Below are positions 1-8,089 of a stretch of 64,000 nucleotides of DNA, in pieces. The DNA lies in contig NZ_JAFA01000047.1 in assembly GCF_000519185.1 (NCBI RefSeq), positions 1 to 64,000 on the forward strand, read 5' to 3'. Source of the DNA: Paraburkholderia nodosa DSM 21604. Its GTDB lineage: Bacteria > Pseudomonadota > Gammaproteobacteria > Burkholderiales > Burkholderiaceae. The translations under genes were made by a program, and so were the position numbers. The notes under the pieces are model-generated. The model did not search any database. It was given only the letters and a program-made list of their open reading frames with translations, and had not been told where the DNA came from. Positions within the stretch are counted from its first letter, which is position 1. Each line of letters opens with the position of its first letter.

Positions 1-113
1 AATTGGGCACGCCGGGATCTATTGGTATGGACGCCCCCACCCACAAACCGGTGGCCGCGACGTGTCATAGTGGAGCGGAAGGTTGCAAACCATACCAAGA
101 GGAGCGTCCGGCA

Positions 114-1148
114 ATGAAGATTACGACCGTAGGTATCGACTTGGCAAAAAATGTATTTCAGGTGCACGGTGTCAACGAGCATGGCAAGACCGTGCTGAGG
201 AAACAGCTCAAGCGCGACCAGGTGGCGGTCTTCTTCGCAAACCTCCCGCAGTGTCTGATTGGCATGGAGGCCTGCGGAAGCGCCCATCACTGGGCGCGCA
301 AGCTGCGCGGCCTGGGGCACGATGTGAGGCTGATGGCGCCGCAATTCGTCAAACCGTACGTAAAGACGAATAAGAACGACGCGGCTGACGCCGAGGCTAT
401 TTGTGAAGCGGTTGGCCGGCCAAATATGCGTTTCGTGCCGATCAAGAATATCGAGCAGCAAGCTGTGCTGGCGCTGCATCGTGTCCGCCAGGGGTTTGTA
501 AAGGCTCGGACAGCGCAATCCAACCAGATCCGTGGACTGCTGGCCGAATTCGGGCTCGTCATTCCGCAGGGCATCGCCCACATTGCCACGCGTGTGCCAG
601 ACCTCATTGAGGATGCAGACAATGATTTGCCGGGCTCGTTCCGTCTGTTGGTGCAACGCCTACTGGATCAGTTGAAGGAGTTCGATCGTCAGGTTCATGA
701 GATCGAGAGTCAGATCGTCGCGTGGCATCGCATGAACGACGATAGCCGTAAGCTGGCCAAGCTGCCAGGAATAGGGCCGATTACGGCCAGTGCGATGGTG
801 GCCTCTATTGGCGACGCCAAGAGCTTCAAGAGCGGTCGACAGGTAAGTGCCTGGCTTGGGCTGGTGCCCAAGCAAAACTCCACTGGCGGCAAGACCGTGC
901 TGCTGGGGATGAGCAAGAGAGGAGATTCGTATCTGCGGACGCTACTGATTCAGGGAGCGCGTTCAGTGATCTACGCGGCGCAGCGAAAGGAGCGTCCAGA
1001 CGGTTGGCTGAGCAGGCTACTCAAGCGTCGCAACACGAACGTGGCAGCGGTTGCATTAGCCAACAAGAATGCTCGCATTATCTGGGCATTGCTGTCCAAT
1101 GGCCGCGAATTCCGCGCCGACTACGCGACGGCTATCGCCGTCGCGTAG
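114..1148 (+). CDS. IS110-family (IS1111-type) transposase
   Basis: This is a 344-residue recombinase of the IS110 family, which inserts DNA using a RuvC-like DEDD domain and a C-terminal serine-bearing domain. The acidic residues are visible as D9 (GIDLAKN), E52 (GMEACGS), D89 and D92 (NKNDAADAEAI). The C-terminal Transposase_20 domain holds LPGIGPITA near 217-225 and QNSTGGK around S256, the candidate nucleophile. The start at 114 is chosen because the family begins MKxTTVGIDLAK and GAGG at 101-104 sits a suitable distance upstream; an in-frame upstream start at position 3 would add 37 residues unlike the family. The reading frame is complete, so the protein may be active. A 21-bp perfect inverted repeat spans its stop codon. 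Confidence 0.93.
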   Translation: MKITTVGIDLAKNVFQVHGVNEHGKTVLRKQLKRDQVAVFFANLPQCLIGMEACGSAHHWARKLRGLGHDVRLMAPQFVKPYVKTNKNDAADAEAICEAVGRPNMRFVPIKNIEQQAVLALHRVRQGFVKARTAQSNQIRGLLAEFGLVIPQGIAHIATRVPDLIEDADNDLPGSFRLLVQRLLDQLKEFDRQVHEIESQIVAWHRMNDDSRKLAKLPGIGPITASAMVASIGDAKSFKSGRQVSAWLGLVPKQNSTGGKTVLLGMSKRGDSYLRTLLIQGARSVIYAAQRKERPDGWLSRLLKRRNTNVAAVALANKNARIIWALLSNGREFRADYATAIAVA

Positions 1149-1157
1149 TCGGCGCGG
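1112..1157 (+). repeat. 21-bp perfect inverted repeat across the transposase stop codon
   Basis: The arms at 1112-1132 and 1137-1157 are exact reverse complements with a TATC loop. The structure overlaps the last eleven or so codons of the transposase and its TAG stop. It has no T-run after it, so it is not a standard intrinsic terminator. It could be the 5' stem-loop of the element's guide RNA, an RNA 3' end, or a translation brake. Confidence 0.8.
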
Positions 1158-1408
1158 CTTGAAGTAGTCAACGTAACCCCGCAGAACAGGAGCTCTCTAG
1201 ATTGCTCAGGTGATCATGAATTGATGGCAAAACTGGTAAGACCGTGGCCACGGAAATCTGACCCGCACAGCGTGCCTCGAGCACACGGATCTATTGAGAA
1301 CTTGGCCAGCGGATTCCATCAGGGACAGCGGCAACGCCGCACCGAAAGTCCGGATGTATGAGTGCAATCTCTACCTTCGAGCCGTCAAAGACTGAAAGCT
1401 TGGCAAAC
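1149..1408 (+). ncRNA. candidate guide (bridge/seek) RNA region of the IS element
   Basis: This 260-bp gap between the transposase stop and the right inverted repeat has no convincing ORF but several small foldable units: a 12-bp palindrome ccgtggccacgg at 1242-1253, GTGC/GCAC around a 5-nt loop at 1272-1284, and GCGGC/GCCGC around AAC at 1328-1340. In IS1111-type elements the 3' non-coding part is known to encode the RNA that pairs with donor and target DNA. The position matches; the exact ends and the guide loops were not determined. Confidence 0.45.
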
Positions 1409-1503
1409 TGGGGGCGTCCATGTATGTGCGGGGGGTGTTCAGTAATGGACATCCCTACCGCAATCGCCAGCACGGACCTATGCGGCGAGCGTCGGCAGCC
1501 GTG

Positions 1504-1538
1504 CGGGGGATCGCCGATAATGCTTCGTCGATCCCCCG
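1504..1538 (+). promoter_or_regulatory. 10-bp stem-loop abutting the nitroreductase ribosome binding site
   Basis: The arms cgggggatcg (1504-1513) and cgatcccccg (1529-1538) pair perfectly around a 15-nt loop. The 3' arm runs into the GAGGAG ribosome binding site (1538-1543) of the TTG-started gene at 1551, so folding could hide it. It could also be an old terminator left from a gene lost to the IS insertion. Confidence 0.5.
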
Positions 1539-1550
1539 AGGAGAATCTGC

Positions 1551-2222
1551 TTGAAGGTCAGCGAAGCCGTCACCAGCCGCAAGTCCGTGCGTCAGTTTCT
1601 GCCCGATCCGGTGGACCCCGTCGTCATTCGCCGCGTGCTCGATACCGCTGCGCGCGCGCCCTCGGGCGGCAATCTGCAGCCGTGGCATGTTCATATCGTG
1701 GGCGGCGAATCGCTTGCGAAGCTCAAGTCGATCATGGCCGGTCGTATTGCGCAGGCGCCCGCGGGCGAACAGATGGAGTACGACGTGTATCCGCGCGAAC
1801 TGGGTTCGCCGTATCGCGAGCGTCGTTATCAGGTGGGCGAGGATCTTTACCGCAGCATCGACGTCGCGCGCGACGACCGGCCAGGCAGGCTACAGCAATT
1901 CGCGCGCAACTACGCGTTTTTCGACGCGCCGCTCGCACTCTTTTGCAGCGTGGATCGTCAGATGGGGCCGCCGCAATGGGCCGACCTTGGCATGTTCCTG
2001 CAGACGGTGATGCTGCTCCTGCGCGAAGCCGGCCTGCATAGCTGCGCACAGGAAAGCTGGGCGCGCTACGCGCACAGCGTTGGCGAGTTTCTCGCCTTGC
2101 CGCGCGAACGCATGGTGTTCTGCGGCATGGCGATCGGTCACGAAGACCCGGACGCGCCCATCAACCAGTGGCGCTCGGCTCGCGTACCGCTCGACGAATT
2201 CGTTCAATTCGACGGCATTTGA
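1551..2222 (+). CDS. nitroreductase family protein
   Basis: This is a 223-residue flavin oxidoreductase of the nitroreductase superfamily, expected to use FMN and NAD(P)H on nitroaromatics, quinones or similar acceptors; the physiological substrate is unknown. The N-terminus shows the FMN phosphate signature SRKSVRQF followed by APSGGNLQPWH, both typical of the NfnB-like branch. The length is usual for the family. The start is TTG, supported by GAGGAG about 8 nt upstream and by the motif sitting at residue 9; the nearest upstream ATG at 1520 is out of frame. It lies directly after the insertion sequence and is followed by a convergent HIT gene. Confidence 0.9.
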   Translation: MKVSEAVTSRKSVRQFLPDPVDPVVIRRVLDTAARAPSGGNLQPWHVHIVGGESLAKLKSIMAGRIAQAPAGEQMEYDVYPRELGSPYRERRYQVGEDLYRSIDVARDDRPGRLQQFARNYAFFDAPLALFCSVDRQMGPPQWADLGMFLQTVMLLLREAGLHSCAQESWARYAHSVGEFLALPRERMVFCGMAIGHEDPDAPINQWRSARVPLDEFVQFDGI

Positions 2223-2259
2223 AACTTGAGCGCAGCCCACGCCAGCATTTACATATCGC

Positions 2260-2676
2260 TTACAGCGCGGCGCGAATGCGCGCGGCCAACGCTTCGAGTT
2301 GCGCCATGTCGGCCATTTCACGCGCATGCGGGCGCAGTTCTTCGCCCGCGCGGCGCGGAATCAGGTGAAAGTGCACGTGCGGTACGGTCTGCCCGGCGGC
2401 GGCGCCGTTGAACTGCGCGATCAACAGGCCTTCGGGCGCAAGCACCTTGCGCATCGCAACCGCCATCTTCTGCACCGTCGCCATCGCGGCGGCGCCGGCT
2501 TCCAGCGAAAGGTCGTAGATGAACTCGGCGCCTTCCTTCGGCAGCACCAGCAGGTGGCCTTCGGATTGCGGCATGACGTCCATGATCGCGAGCGTCGCGT
2601 CGTCCTCGTACACCTTGATGCAGGGTGCTTCGCCGCGCAGGATGCGCGCGAAGATGTTTTTGTCGTCGTAGGCCAT
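2260..2676 (-). CDS. HIT family nucleotide-binding protein
   Basis: This is a 138-residue histidine triad protein, a family of nucleotide hydrolases and transferases that cleave AMP-linked substrates. The triad H100-V-H102-F-H104 followed by LIP is intact near the C-terminus, and the N-terminal segment NIFARILRGE is the usual HIT beginning. The length fits a single-domain protein. It is transcribed convergently to the nitroreductase and divergently from cfa. The exact substrate cannot be told from sequence. Confidence 0.93.
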   Translation of the reverse strand: MAYDDKNIFARILRGEAPCIKVYEDDATLAIMDVMPQSEGHLLVLPKEGAEFIYDLSLEAGAAAMATVQKMAVAMRKVLAPEGLLIAQFNGAAAGQTVPHVHFHLIPRRAGEELRPHAREMADMAQLEALAARIRAAL

Positions 2677-2911
2677 GGTCAGTCTCTCCAGTTCGGGCGC
2701 GCCGTTTGCTCGCGCCGGGGCGATGGGTTTGGGTCGAGTTTGCGATTATGGCCCGCCCCATATGGCCTGTGCGTGTTCCTGCACGTTTTTTGAAGTAGGT
2801 GCATCATAGAGTTTCTCGCAGCGCGCGCGACGACGAATGTCTTGAAAGCAACCTCTTGAATGGCATCGGAGCAAGGTACCAAGGACCCGACTCCAGCCGC
2901 ATGGAGCACGT

Positions 2912-4075
2912 ATGGCAACGACTGATCTCGAAGCAGCTCAACCCGTTCGTGAGGCCACCGTTTCGGGGGCCTGGCGGTTTACAGCCCAGCTATTGGCGCG
3001 CGCTGACGTGAAGTTCAACGGCACCCGGCCGTGGGACATGCGCATCCACGATCCGCAGGTGCCTGAGCGCGTGCTGGCGCTAGGCAACCTGGGCCTTGGC
3101 GAGGCCTACATGGACGGCCAGTGGGACTGCGAGCAGCTCGACGAATTCTTCGCACATGTGTTGCGCGCGCATCTAGATGACCAGATCGATCCCTCCCGTC
3201 TCGTCTTCCACGCGCTCAAGGCGCGCCTCATGAATCGCCAGACCGTGCGCCGGGCATGGAAGGTGGGCCAGCAGCACTACGACATCGGCAACGAATTCTA
3301 CGAGGCGATGCTCGACAAGAACATGGCCTATACCTGCGGCTACTGGTCGGGCGGCGCGAAGACGCTCGACGAGGCGCAGGACGCCAAGCTCGATCTCATC
3401 TGCCGCAAGCTGGGCCTGAAGCCCGGCATGCGTCTGCTCGACATCGGGTGCGGGTGGGGCAGCCTCATGAAGTTCGCGGCCGAACACTATGGCGTGTCGT
3501 GCGTAGGCGTGACGATCTCGAAGGAGCAGGCCGCGCTCGGCGCCGAGCGCTGCAAGGATCTGCCGGTTGAATTCCACCTGCAGGACTATCGGCTGCTCGA
3601 CGAGAAGTTCGACCGCATTGCGAGCGTGGGCATGTTCGAGCACGTGGGCCCGAAGAACTATCGCACCTTTATGGAAGTCGCTCAGCGCTGTCTTGTCGAC
3701 GACGGTCTGTTCGTACTGCATACCATCGGAAAGAACCGCCGCGACACCACGCCCGATCCGTGGGTCGACAAATACATCTTCCCGAACGGCGAGTTGCCGA
3801 CCATCGGCCAGATCGCCGACGCTTCGGGCGGTCTCTTCGTGACCGAAGACCTGCATAACTTCGGCGCCGACTACGACCGCACGCTCATGGCGTGGCACGC
3901 GAATTTCGAGGCCGCGTGGCCGCGTTTCAAGGCGCAGATGGGCGAGCGGTTCTACCGCATGTGGCGCTACTACCTGCTTTCGTGTGCCGGGGCGTTCCGT
4001 GCGCGCGACATTCAGCTGTGGCAGTGGGTGTTTTCGAAGAACGGTTTGCGGGGCGGTTATCAGCGTCCTGCCTGA
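2912..4075 (+). CDS. cfa: cyclopropane-fatty-acyl-phospholipid synthase
   Basis: This 387-residue enzyme transfers a methylene group from S-adenosylmethionine to the double bond of membrane phospholipid acyl chains at the inner face of the cytoplasmic membrane, a change linked to acid and stationary-phase stress. It has the small N-terminal domain and a methyltransferase fold with the SAM motif LLDIGCGWGS at about 175-184. QQHYDIGNEFYEAMLD near 120-135 is a hallmark of the family. Length matches the E. coli enzyme (382). The upstream region of 235 bp is shared with the divergent HIT gene. A terminator-like hairpin follows the stop. Confidence 0.95.
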   Translation: MATTDLEAAQPVREATVSGAWRFTAQLLARADVKFNGTRPWDMRIHDPQVPERVLALGNLGLGEAYMDGQWDCEQLDEFFAHVLRAHLDDQIDPSRLVFHALKARLMNRQTVRRAWKVGQQHYDIGNEFYEAMLDKNMAYTCGYWSGGAKTLDEAQDAKLDLICRKLGLKPGMRLLDIGCGWGSLMKFAAEHYGVSCVGVTISKEQAALGAERCKDLPVEFHLQDYRLLDEKFDRIASVGMFEHVGPKNYRTFMEVAQRCLVDDGLFVLHTIGKNRRDTTPDPWVDKYIFPNGELPTIGQIADASGGLFVTEDLHNFGADYDRTLMAWHANFEAAWPRFKAQMGERFYRMWRYYLLSCAGAFRARDIQLWQWVFSKNGLRGGYQRPA

Positions 4076-4097
4076 TCTTTCCGTCGCCTCACCCATG

Positions 4098-4133
4098 CGG
4101 CCGCGTTTCGCGAATGGCGAACGCGGCCGTTTT
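4098..4133 (+). terminator. intrinsic terminator after cfa
   Basis: The arms cggccgcgtt (4098-4107) and aacgcggccg (4120-4129) form a GC-rich stem with extra pairing towards the loop, followed by TTTT. It ends transcription from cfa before the convergent crcB gene. Confidence 0.7.
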
Positions 4134-4142
4134 CGTTGCAGA

Positions 4143-4523
4143 TCAACGAATCAGTGCCGAGACCGTTGCGATGCCAAGGATCGTCATGACGACCGAGGCA
4201 CACACGTGAATGGCGATCTCGCCCGCGGCCCAGCCGAAACGTCCGTGCTGCAGATGCGACACGACTTCGGCTGAGAAGGTCGAGAACGTGGAGAGGCCGC
4301 CCATGAGGCCGGTAATGACGAAGAGGCGCCACTCGGCGGAGAGCTGGGGCATGCGCCCGAAGTATGCGACCGCTACGCCGATCACATAGCCCGCGATGAT
4401 GTTCGACGCAAGCGTGCCGAGCGGCAGCTCAGGGTAGAGGGCATTCAGGCGTATCCCGAGAACCCAGCGCAGCAGCGAACCGAGCGCGCCGCCAATGCCG
4501 ACGGCGAAGATGGACAAATACAT
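4143..4523 (-). CDS. crcB: fluoride ion channel CrcB/Fluc
   Basis: This is a 126-residue four-helix membrane protein that exports fluoride as an antiparallel dimer. Family marks are GGALGSLLRW near the start, the GTLASNIIAG stretch with its conserved Asn, and GLMGGLSTFSTFS, which holds the fluoride-lining Phe/Ser/Thr residues. I choose MYLSIFAVGIGG as the start since the first helix begins there; an in-frame ATG at 4565 would add 14 residues and has no ribosome binding site. A single complete copy is present. It is convergent with cfa and downstream of the SDR gene on the same strand. Confidence 0.92.
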   Translation of the reverse strand: MYLSIFAVGIGGALGSLLRWVLGIRLNALYPELPLGTLASNIIAGYVIGVAVAYFGRMPQLSAEWRLFVITGLMGGLSTFSTFSAEVVSHLQHGRFGWAAGEIAIHVCASVVMTILGIATVSALIR

Positions 4524-4550
4524 GGTCTGGAGTGGTTGAGGGCGCAATAT

Positions 4551-4576
4551 GAGCCGGCGCGCCATGTCGCCGGCTC
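4551..4576 (-). promoter_or_regulatory. stem-loop in the crcB leader
   Basis: A 9-bp perfect stem (gagccggcg at 4551-4559 with cgccggctc at 4568-4576, 8-nt loop) lies about 30 nt before the likely crcB start and covers the alternative start at 4565. It does not carry the conserved bases of the known fluoride riboswitch, so its role is open. Confidence 0.4.
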
Positions 4577-4699
4577 TGTCTTTCTACCGTTTTCGAGCAC
4601 GGAGTGTAGCACCGGCCGTGACCGGCGGTTTCACGCCACGGCTTGCCCTCAGACCACGTCCTGCCCGGGTTCTGCCGCGAACCCGCGCCGGGCGGCGTG

Positions 4700-5446
4700 T
4701 CAGACGATGCCGCCGTTCGCGCGCAGCACCTGGCCGTTGACCCAGCCGCCGTCCGGGCCCGCGAGGAATGACACGACGCTCGCAATGTCGTCGGGTTGCC
4801 CGAGGCGCTGCAGCGGCGGCATGTTCGCGAAATGCTGGACCTGCTCTTCGGTTTTGCCGCTGAGGAACAATTCTGTCGCCACCGGCCCTGGCGCAACCGC
4901 GTTCACGCAGATGGAGCGTCCGCGCAACTCGCGTGCGAACACGCGCGTGATCGTCTCCACGGCCGCCTTGCTCGCCGTATAGAGCGCGTAACCGGGCAGA
5001 TTCATCGCGAGCACGGAGGTGGAAAAGTTGATCACGCGGCCACCGTCCGCGAGCTTCGTCGCCGCTTCGCGCAGCGTGTTGAGCGTGCCGCGCACGTTGA
5101 CGTCGAAGGTTTCGTCGTAGATCGCGTCGGTCGAATCGGCCACCGTGACCGTCTTCATGATGCCTGCGTTGTTCACGAGCAGCGTGGGTTGGCCCAGCGT
5201 TTCGGCGGTGGTCTCGAAGAGGCGGCGCACGTCCTCGGCCTTCGCGATGTTCGCTTGCGCGGCAATGGCGCGCCCGCTGCCCGCCGCGATCTTCGCGACG
5301 AGCGCCTCGGCTTCGGCGCTGCGCGATGCATAGTTGACGGCGACGGCGTAACCGTCGCGTGCGAGACGTTCGGCAATCGCAGCGCCGATGCCGCGCGAGG
5401 CGCCCGTGACGATGGCGACGCCGCGCGAGTTCGTGGATGCGTTCAT
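4700..5446 (-). CDS. SDR family oxidoreductase
   Basis: This is a 248-residue classical short-chain dehydrogenase, an NAD(P)-dependent Rossmann enzyme. It shows the cofactor motif TGASRGIG (about 14-21), NNAG, the catalytic Ser in INFSTSV, and the catalytic YTASK. The C-terminal DGGWVNGQVLRANGG is typical of the 3-ketoacyl-ACP reductase-like branch. Substrate cannot be assigned. It is followed by crcB and preceded, with a gap of about 120 bp, by the aldehyde dehydrogenase gene on the same strand; a link with the amine locus is possible but unproven. Confidence 0.92.
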   Translation of the reverse strand: MNASTNSRGVAIVTGASRGIGAAIAERLARDGYAVAVNYASRSAEAEALVAKIAAGSGRAIAAQANIAKAEDVRRLFETTAETLGQPTLLVNNAGIMKTVTVADSTDAIYDETFDVNVRGTLNTLREAATKLADGGRVINFSTSVLAMNLPGYALYTASKAAVETITRVFARELRGRSICVNAVAPGPVATELFLSGKTEEQVQHFANMPPLQRLGQPDDIASVVSFLAGPDGGWVNGQVLRANGGIV

Positions 5447-5569
5447 GATCGGAGTCCTTCTCGTGAGTGGTGAGAACGGGCTCGATCATGGACGAAACCA
5501 CAACGGCGATCATTGCGCGCCGCCGGGTTTCATCATTCCATTTCGATTAACAATGCTGCACGGCGGCGC

Positions 5570-7048
5570 TCAATAGGCGATGCAGACGGATTTCGTCTCC
5601 GTGTACGCGTCGATGATCGCCCGGCCGTGCTCGCGGCCGATGCCCGAGGCCTTGAAGCCGCCGAAGGGCAGTGCCGGATCGACCATGTTGTGCGTGTTCA
5701 CCCATACCGTGCCCGCCTGCACGCCGTCCACCACGCGCAGCGCGCGGTCGAGCTGATTGGTCCAGACGCTCGCGCCCAGGCCGTACTCCGAAGCATTCGC
5801 CGCCGCGACGGCTTCCTCGACATCGTCATACGGCATGGCGACGAGCACCGGCCCGAACACCTCTTCGCGCACGACGGTAAGCGGCTTGTTGGTCCGGTTC
5901 GAAATCACCGTGGGCTCGATGAAGAAGCCGGGCCGATTGCCGTCGCCGCCACCCGCTACGATCTCGCCGCCTTCGGCGCGTCCCTGTGCGATCATGCCGG
6001 CGACCTTGGCGCGATGGCGCGCCGAAACGAGCGGGCCCATCTGCGTGGCCGCATCGAAACCCGAACCGAGCACGGTTGCGCGCGCAACCTGTGCAATGCC
6101 GTCGACGATCTCATCAAAACGCGCGCGCGGCAGATACAGGCGCGAGCCTGCCGTACAGACCTGGCCGTGATTGAAGAAGATCGCGCCGGCCGCGCCTTCG
6201 ATCGCGCGCTGCGGATCGCAGTCGTCGAGCACGATCACGGGGCTCTTGCCGCCCAGTTCCAGCGATACGCGCTTGAGGTCGCTCGCGCATTGCTTGCCGA
6301 TGATGCGGCCCACCTCGGTCGAGCCCGTGAAGGTGACCTTGTCCACCTGCGTATGGCGCACGAGCGCCGCGCCCGCTGTTTCGCCCTGGCCCGTGACGAC
6401 ATTGAACACGCCCGGCGGAAAGCCGGCTTCGCGCGCGAGTTCGGCGAGGCGGATGGCGGTGAGCGGCGTTTCCTCGGCGGGCTTGAGCACCACGGTGCAG
6501 CCGCAGGCGAGCGCGGGCGCGATCTTCCAGACCGCCATCAGCAGCGGGAAATTCCACGGCACGATCGCGGCGACCACGCCCGCGGGCACGCGCCGCGTGG
6601 AGGCGTTGTAGCGCACGCCGGGCGGGAACGCGAGCGAGAGATCCACGGTGCTGCCCTCGATCTTGGTCGCCCAGCCAGCCATATAGCGCAGCCATTGCAC
6701 GCTGCCGCCCACTTCGAGCATCTTCGAGAAGCCGAGCAGCTTGCCCTGATTGAGCGTTTCGAGCGCCGCGAGTTCTTCGCCGTGCTGCTCGACGAGGTCG
6801 GCGAGTTTGAGCAGCAGGCGCTCGCGCGCGGCGGGCGGCATGCGCCGCCACGTGTCGGCTTCGAAAGCGCGGCGCGCAGCGGTGACGGCGGCGTCGATGT
6901 CGGCGTCGCTGGCGTCGGGCACCTGCGCGATCTCCGCGCCCGTGGCGGGGTTGAATACGGCAAACGTGCGGCCGTTGCCGCTTTCGCTAAAGCGTCCGTC
7001 GACGAACATCTGTGTGCGGATCGTGTGCGTGAAGTCCTGGCGGTCCAT
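5570..7048 (-). CDS. aldehyde dehydrogenase, phenylacetaldehyde dehydrogenase-like
   Basis: This 492-residue NAD(P)-dependent aldehyde dehydrogenase oxidises an aldehyde to the carboxylic acid. All catalytic parts are visible: the Asn of PWNF (about 166), FTGSTEVG for the cofactor, the base Glu in LELGGKSP (about 264) and the nucleophile Cys in GQVCTAGS (about 298). The overall sequence resembles FeaB/StyD phenylacetaldehyde dehydrogenases more than betaine aldehyde types. The start at 7048 has AGGAGA just upstream. It is the third gene of a run with a copper amine oxidase, whose aldehyde product it would consume; this link is inferred from position. Confidence 0.92.
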   Translation of the reverse strand: MDRQDFTHTIRTQMFVDGRFSESGNGRTFAVFNPATGAEIAQVPDASDADIDAAVTAARRAFEADTWRRMPPAARERLLLKLADLVEQHGEELAALETLNQGKLLGFSKMLEVGGSVQWLRYMAGWATKIEGSTVDLSLAFPPGVRYNASTRRVPAGVVAAIVPWNFPLLMAVWKIAPALACGCTVVLKPAEETPLTAIRLAELAREAGFPPGVFNVVTGQGETAGAALVRHTQVDKVTFTGSTEVGRIIGKQCASDLKRVSLELGGKSPVIVLDDCDPQRAIEGAAGAIFFNHGQVCTAGSRLYLPRARFDEIVDGIAQVARATVLGSGFDAATQMGPLVSARHRAKVAGMIAQGRAEGGEIVAGGGDGNRPGFFIEPTVISNRTNKPLTVVREEVFGPVLVAMPYDDVEEAVAAANASEYGLGASVWTNQLDRALRVVDGVQAGTVWVNTHNMVDPALPFGGFKASGIGREHGRAIIDAYTETKSVCIAY

Positions 7049-7101
7049 ACCGTCTCCTGATTTCGGTAGTAATGCGAATGTTTTGTTCGGTGGTGATTGA
7101 T

Positions 7102-8082
7102 TCAGCGTAAGTCGATTGTGCTGCTCGCAGCGAGTGCAGATGAAGCAGGATAGGGCGTGTGCGTACGGATTCGGCGAGGCGTCGCGAATGCATACGCGCA
7201 TGCAAGATTGAGCGCGCCCCCAACGATGAACAGCGCGTAAAAACCTTGTCCAAAGCCCCATGACGTGGTGGCGAGCGCCGCGCCTGCCAGCATGCCCGCG
7301 TGATGTGCGAGGCCGGGGCAGCCGGCACCCGACGTGCGCGACGCTCGCCCTCCGCGTATGAGCGTGGGAAGCGTCAGGTAGTCGAGCACGGCGAATGCGG
7401 GGGCGGCGAGCGCGGCCCACGGCGCGAGGCAATCAAGCGTGAGCGCCGCGAGCAGCGCGCCGCGCAACATGAAGAGCACGAGCAGCGCGCGGCGGTAATC
7501 GACGCGATCGGCGAGCCAGCCTGCGAGACTCACCACGGCGAGTGACATCGCGACCTGCGTCACGGATATCGCAACGCCACCGCAGAGCGCGAAAAACTGG
7601 AAGCGCGCGAGCACGCCGCTCGACAGGCCCGCAAGCAGCGCGGGTGCGAGGAGCAGCATGCCGTCGCGCCATGCGGGCGCCGTCGCGTGCGTATGCACCG
7701 ATGTTGCCGCGATATCACGCGTGCGCCGCAAGTGCATGCACGCAGCGGCGATCAGGGTGACGCCGCCCAGAATGAGCGGCGTCTGCGCAAGCGTTTCGCC
7801 AGCGTGTGCCCCGGCGCTCATTGCCGCCATCGTGAGTACGAGTGCGCTCGCGATCGGTACGGTGGCACGCGTGGCGAAACCGCGAGCCAGCGCGCCAGGG
7901 ATCAACGCCATCGCGAGCAGGGCCAGCGCGCTCGCGGCGAATGCGGCAAACGGCGCGCCGGCCTGCATCGCCGCGATCATGACGCCGCCCGCAAGCGCGC
8001 TCGCGCCGCCCGTGATCGACGCCCAGACACACAGCGGGCGTGCTGCGTGCATCACAACAAGGCGGCGCTCGCACGGCATCAT
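7102..8082 (-). CDS. MFS-like integral membrane protein between amine oxidase and aldehyde dehydrogenase
   Basis: This is a 326-residue, very Ala/Leu-rich membrane protein with about four N-terminal helices, a hydrophilic linker (LRRTRDIAATSVHTHA) and a second hydrophobic half carrying GWLADRVDYRRALL, which resembles the loop motif A of major facilitator transporters. It is shorter than a normal 12-helix MFS protein (about 400 residues), so it may be a reduced or decayed member. The start at 8082 lies 7 nt after the amine oxidase stop, implying translational coupling. A role in amine or acid transport is inferred from position only. Confidence 0.7.
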   Translation of the reverse strand: MMPCERRLVVMHAARPLCVWASITGGASALAGGVMIAAMQAGAPFAAFAASALALLAMALIPGALARGFATRATVPIASALVLTMAAMSAGAHAGETLAQTPLILGGVTLIAAACMHLRRTRDIAATSVHTHATAPAWRDGMLLLAPALLAGLSSGVLARFQFFALCGGVAISVTQVAMSLAVVSLAGWLADRVDYRRALLVLFMLRGALLAALTLDCLAPWAALAAPAFAVLDYLTLPTLIRGGRASRTSGAGCPGLAHHAGMLAGAALATTSWGFGQGFYALFIVGGALNLACAYAFATPRRIRTHTPYPASSALAASSTIDLR

Positions 8083-8089
8083 CGCGTGC

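Larger units (their letters stand above)
27..1421 (+). mobile_element. IS110-family insertion sequence, IS1111-type
   Basis: A 13-bp perfect inverted repeat, atggacgccccca at 27-39 and its reverse complement at 1409-1421, brackets a DEDD transposase gene. Short subterminal inverted repeats are typical of the IS1111 subgroup of IS110; the IS110 subgroup proper usually lacks them. The true tips lie a few bases outside these repeats and cannot be fixed without an empty target site. The left side has about 75 bp before the gene; the right side has about 260 bp of non-coding sequence, the side on which IS1111-type elements encode their guide RNA. The element looks intact. Confidence 0.85.

Noticed and set aside
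1358..2041. 227-codon ORF starting in the IS right end and overlapping the nitroreductase gene
   Set aside because: It runs out of frame over a well-supported flavoprotein gene and has Arg/Ala-rich shadow composition.
4524..4699. Fluoride riboswitch upstream of crcB
   Set aside because: The leader has GGCGACATGG and a strong hairpin, but the spacing and the conserved pseudoknot bases of the crcB motif are not met.
5513..7060. 515-codon plus-strand ORF across the aldehyde dehydrogenase gene
   Set aside because: It is a shadow of an enzyme with all catalytic motifs in place on the minus strand.
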